7,240 nt of DNA from JBNJDW01 sp051745265 (GTDB lineage Bacteria; Pseudomonadota; Alphaproteobacteria; Micavibrionales; CSBR16-224): positions 1-7,240 of the forward strand of contig JBNJDW010000095.1 of assembly GCA_051745265.1 (NCBI GenBank), written 5' to 3'. The notes under the pieces are model-generated. The model was given only the letters and a program-made list of their open reading frames with translations. It was not told the origin of the DNA and made no database searches. Positions 5,492-7,240 of the stretch are shown here, one piece after another. Position 1 is the first letter of the stretch. Every line of letters starts with the position of its first letter. A program made the position numbers and the translations under genes.

Positions 5492-7240
5492 ATGCAATAT
5501 AATTCACATTATTCCATTCGGACCATTCTTTTGGTCGTGATTTCCATCCTGAATATTCTGGTTGCCCTGCCTTTAGGTTATCTGACATATAAATCGGTGG
5601 CCAATTATCACGAAGCGCTGGAAATGCAGCAGACATCGGATGCTGTTGCCCATTTGTATACGGCCAAGAAATTTTTTGCGCTGGAACGTGCGGCGTCGGT
5701 TTCGATCATGTTTGTGCCGGAGTCTTCCTATGAAATCCTGAATGATGAATTGCAGCGCAGCCGAAGGGTTACGGATACATCGCTGGAACGGGCGTTTTCT
5801 GCATTGTCTCTATATGAAAGTCAGGACTTTACGCCAGCATTTCTGGATGTTCAGACCAGCTATGCGGAATGGAAAATTCTGCGCGAACGTTTGGATGACA
5901 GTTTACAGGCTGATAATGCGGTGCAGGAAAGACTGTCTGATCGTTTATTTGAAAAATCTAACAAGCTTATTGAAAATATTGATAATCTGATTGAATCCTA
6001 TACACGGGAAATAACCCTGTATAATCCGGCAATTACACGTCAAATGCGCATTACCCAGCTTATCTGGGATGTCAGTGAATATGTCGGGCGGGAATATACC
6101 ATTCTTGGCCGGATGATCGCGCAGAATAAATTCCCCACCGTCGAGACAGAAGAGAAACTGGCCGTCTGGCGCAACCGGATTGAATACGGTTTGCAGATTG
6201 CCCGGGGCTCTGTCATCGATAGCCGTTGGGAAAAGGATATATTGCCGTATTTGGAAGAAGCGGAAACGCATTATCATGTCACGTTTGAACATGTTAAAAG
6301 CCTGTTTGACCGGCCACCATCCGTTTTACCGATGGAAGAGCCGAGCTATCCGATTACGGTTGAAATGTGGCTTGAGCTTGCCTATCAGGCTGTGGAATCG
6401 CTTTATAATATGGCCGATGCCGTGTTGGATGTGAATACGACATATGTCGAAGAAATTCGTCAGGAAGCAACCCGGGCCATTCTGATCAGCTTATTATTGC
6501 TGGCCTGCGCCAGTATTCTCAGCGGCTATACCTGGTGGATGATTACCGCCCGTGTGATCCGTCCGGTGAATTCAATGGTTGATGCCTTGTATAGTGAAAC
6601 GCGCAAATCATCGGTATCTGCGAAGAAAATTGTCGAAGATACAAGCACAGATGAAATCAACAAGCTTGTTCAGGTGCTGGAAGTTTTTCGTGATAATACG
6701 CATCAGCTGGGCATTGAACGCGACAGGGCAGAGGCGGCCAATGTGGCCAAAAGTGAATTTTTGGCCAATATGAGCCATGAAATCAGAACACCGATTAATG
6801 TAATTGCCGGTATCGGCAATATATTGTCACAGTCAAAACCTTTAACCAAAAAGCAAAAGGAATTTGTCAATGTCCTGCGGGTCAGTACAGAGTCCCTGCT
6901 CAGTCTGATTAACGATCTTCTGGATTTTTCAAAGATCGAAACGCAGAGCATTGATCTTGAGAAAATCCCCTTTGATTTATCTGAGCTCATCGAAGATGTC
7001 GTTCTGATTATGAAGGTCAAGGCTGAGGAAAAAGGCCTGCGTTTTGAAACGCATCTGGAGGATATCAATAATAAAACATATATCGGCGATCCGACGCGTA
7101 TCCGGCAGATCTTAATTAATCTTTGCGGTAATGCTGTTAAGTTTACCGAAAGCGGTAAAATCACCCTGCGGGTCACGACGTCATCTTCCGAAACCGATGA
7201 GTATGAAAAGATACATTTGCTCGTCGAGGATACGGGGATT
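5492..7240 (+). CDS. Membrane sensor histidine kinase with large NIT-like periplasmic domain (3' end outside window)
   Basis: The window holds 583 codons; the gene continues past the right edge. Domain order is TM1 (about 12-32), a periplasmic region of about 295 residues, TM2 (about 329-351), HAMP (about 350-403, with IRP at 356-358), a short coiled linker, HisKA with FLANMSHEIRTP and phospho-acceptor His429, and the start of the ATPase domain with the N box (Asn543, Asn547 in the stretch NLCGNAVKFTE) and the G1 Asp580 of VEDTG. It autophosphorylates on His in response to an external signal. The sensor region looks all-helical. It has LERA (64-67) followed by RRVTD (91-95), then EYVGRE (196-201), a layout resembling nitrate/nitrite-sensing NIT domains; this is inference. 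The H box resembles hybrid kinases of the BarA/TorS group, so receiver domains may follow. An in-frame stop at 5486 makes ATG 5492 the first start; its ribosome site is weak. No response regulator gene is in view. Confidence 0.93.
   Translation, partial: MQYNSHYSIRTILLVVISILNILVALPLGYLTYKSVANYHEALEMQQTSDAVAHLYTAKKFFALERAASVSIMFVPESSYEILNDELQRSRRVTDTSLERAFSALSLYESQDFTPAFLDVQTSYAEWKILRERLDDSLQADNAVQERLSDRLFEKSNKLIENIDNLIESYTREITLYNPAITRQMRITQLIWDVSEYVGREYTILGRMIAQNKFPTVETEEKLAVWRNRIEYGLQIARGSVIDSRWEKDILPYLEEAETHYHVTFEHVKSLFDRPPSVLPMEEPSYPITVEMWLELAYQAVESLYNMADAVLDVNTTYVEEIRQEATRAILISLLLLACASILSGYTWWMITARVIRPVNSMVDALYSETRKSSVSAKKIVEDTSTDEINKLVQVLEVFRDNTHQLGIERDRAEAANVAKSEFLANMSHEIRTPINVIAGIGNILSQSKPLTKKQKEFVNVLRVSTESLLSLINDLLDFSKIETQSIDLEKIPFDLSELIEDVVLIMKVKAEEKGLRFETHLEDINNKTYIGDPTRIRQILINLCGNAVKFTESGKITLRVTTSSSETDEYEKIHLLVEDTGI

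Noticed and set aside
5492..6700. Chemoreceptor (MCP) rather than kinase
   Set aside because: NIT-like sensor plus HAMP also occurs in chemoreceptors, but the downstream H box with His429 and the ATPase N box show a histidine kinase.
6703..7176. 157-codon minus-strand open frame at the right end
   Set aside because: It is antisense to the kinase core, which carries clear HisKA and ATPase motifs; the minus-strand product is serine-rich with no recognisable domain.
1..7240. Novel defence, mobile or CRISPR system
   Set aside because: All sizeable frames belong to recognisable housekeeping or envelope families; no transposase, integrase, repeat array, tRNA or attachment-site signature is visible.

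Overview
The window reads as chromosomal DNA of a Gram-negative bacterium, most likely a proteobacterium and plausibly an alphaproteobacterium. The support is an outer-membrane lipoprotein efflux channel of the NodT type, an ExoD-family membrane protein, and a short-Q-loop (CIO-type) cytochrome bd oxidase with a tiny extra membrane subunit. No 16S or other taxonomic marker is present, so the class is inference. I see no mobile element, CRISPR array, tRNA or rRNA.

Left part (1-1504, minus strand): the start of a tripartite efflux operon. An outer-membrane factor gene runs leftwards and overlaps by four bases (ATGA) the start of a periplasmic adaptor gene cut off by the window edge. The adaptor mRNA would carry a strong 12-bp hairpin at about codons 26-35. 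An inner-membrane RND pump probably follows outside the window.

Middle part (1587-4851): an ExoD-family membrane protein on the minus strand is divergent from a plus-strand cytochrome bd operon. The order is cydA, cydB and a 49-codon single-membrane-segment subunit (DUF2474/CydX-like). The three genes overlap at each junction (1 and 17 bases), which suggests translational coupling. Two candidate sigma-70-type promoters sit back to back in the 106-bp divergent spacer. A cUUCGg-tetraloop hairpin with A and T tracts ends the oxidase operon and can also end the convergent gene behind it.

Right part (4892-7240): a small exported EF-hand protein on the minus strand is divergent from a large membrane sensor histidine kinase on the plus strand, cut off by the right edge. 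The 261-bp spacer holds a promoter candidate, a direct repeat, an inverted repeat and a possible 10-residue leader peptide. The kinase has two membrane segments around a ~295-residue, apparently helical periplasmic domain resembling nitrate/nitrite-sensing (NIT) bundles, followed by HAMP, HisKA and the start of the ATPase domain.

Taken together the window encodes envelope functions: drug or metabolite export, quinol oxidation with oxygen, calcium binding in the periplasm, and external signal sensing. They are separate transcription units and nothing shows that they form one system. Overall this is an ordinary region. The points most worth a second look are the kinase sensor domain, the adaptor mRNA hairpin and the overlapping small oxidase subunit.
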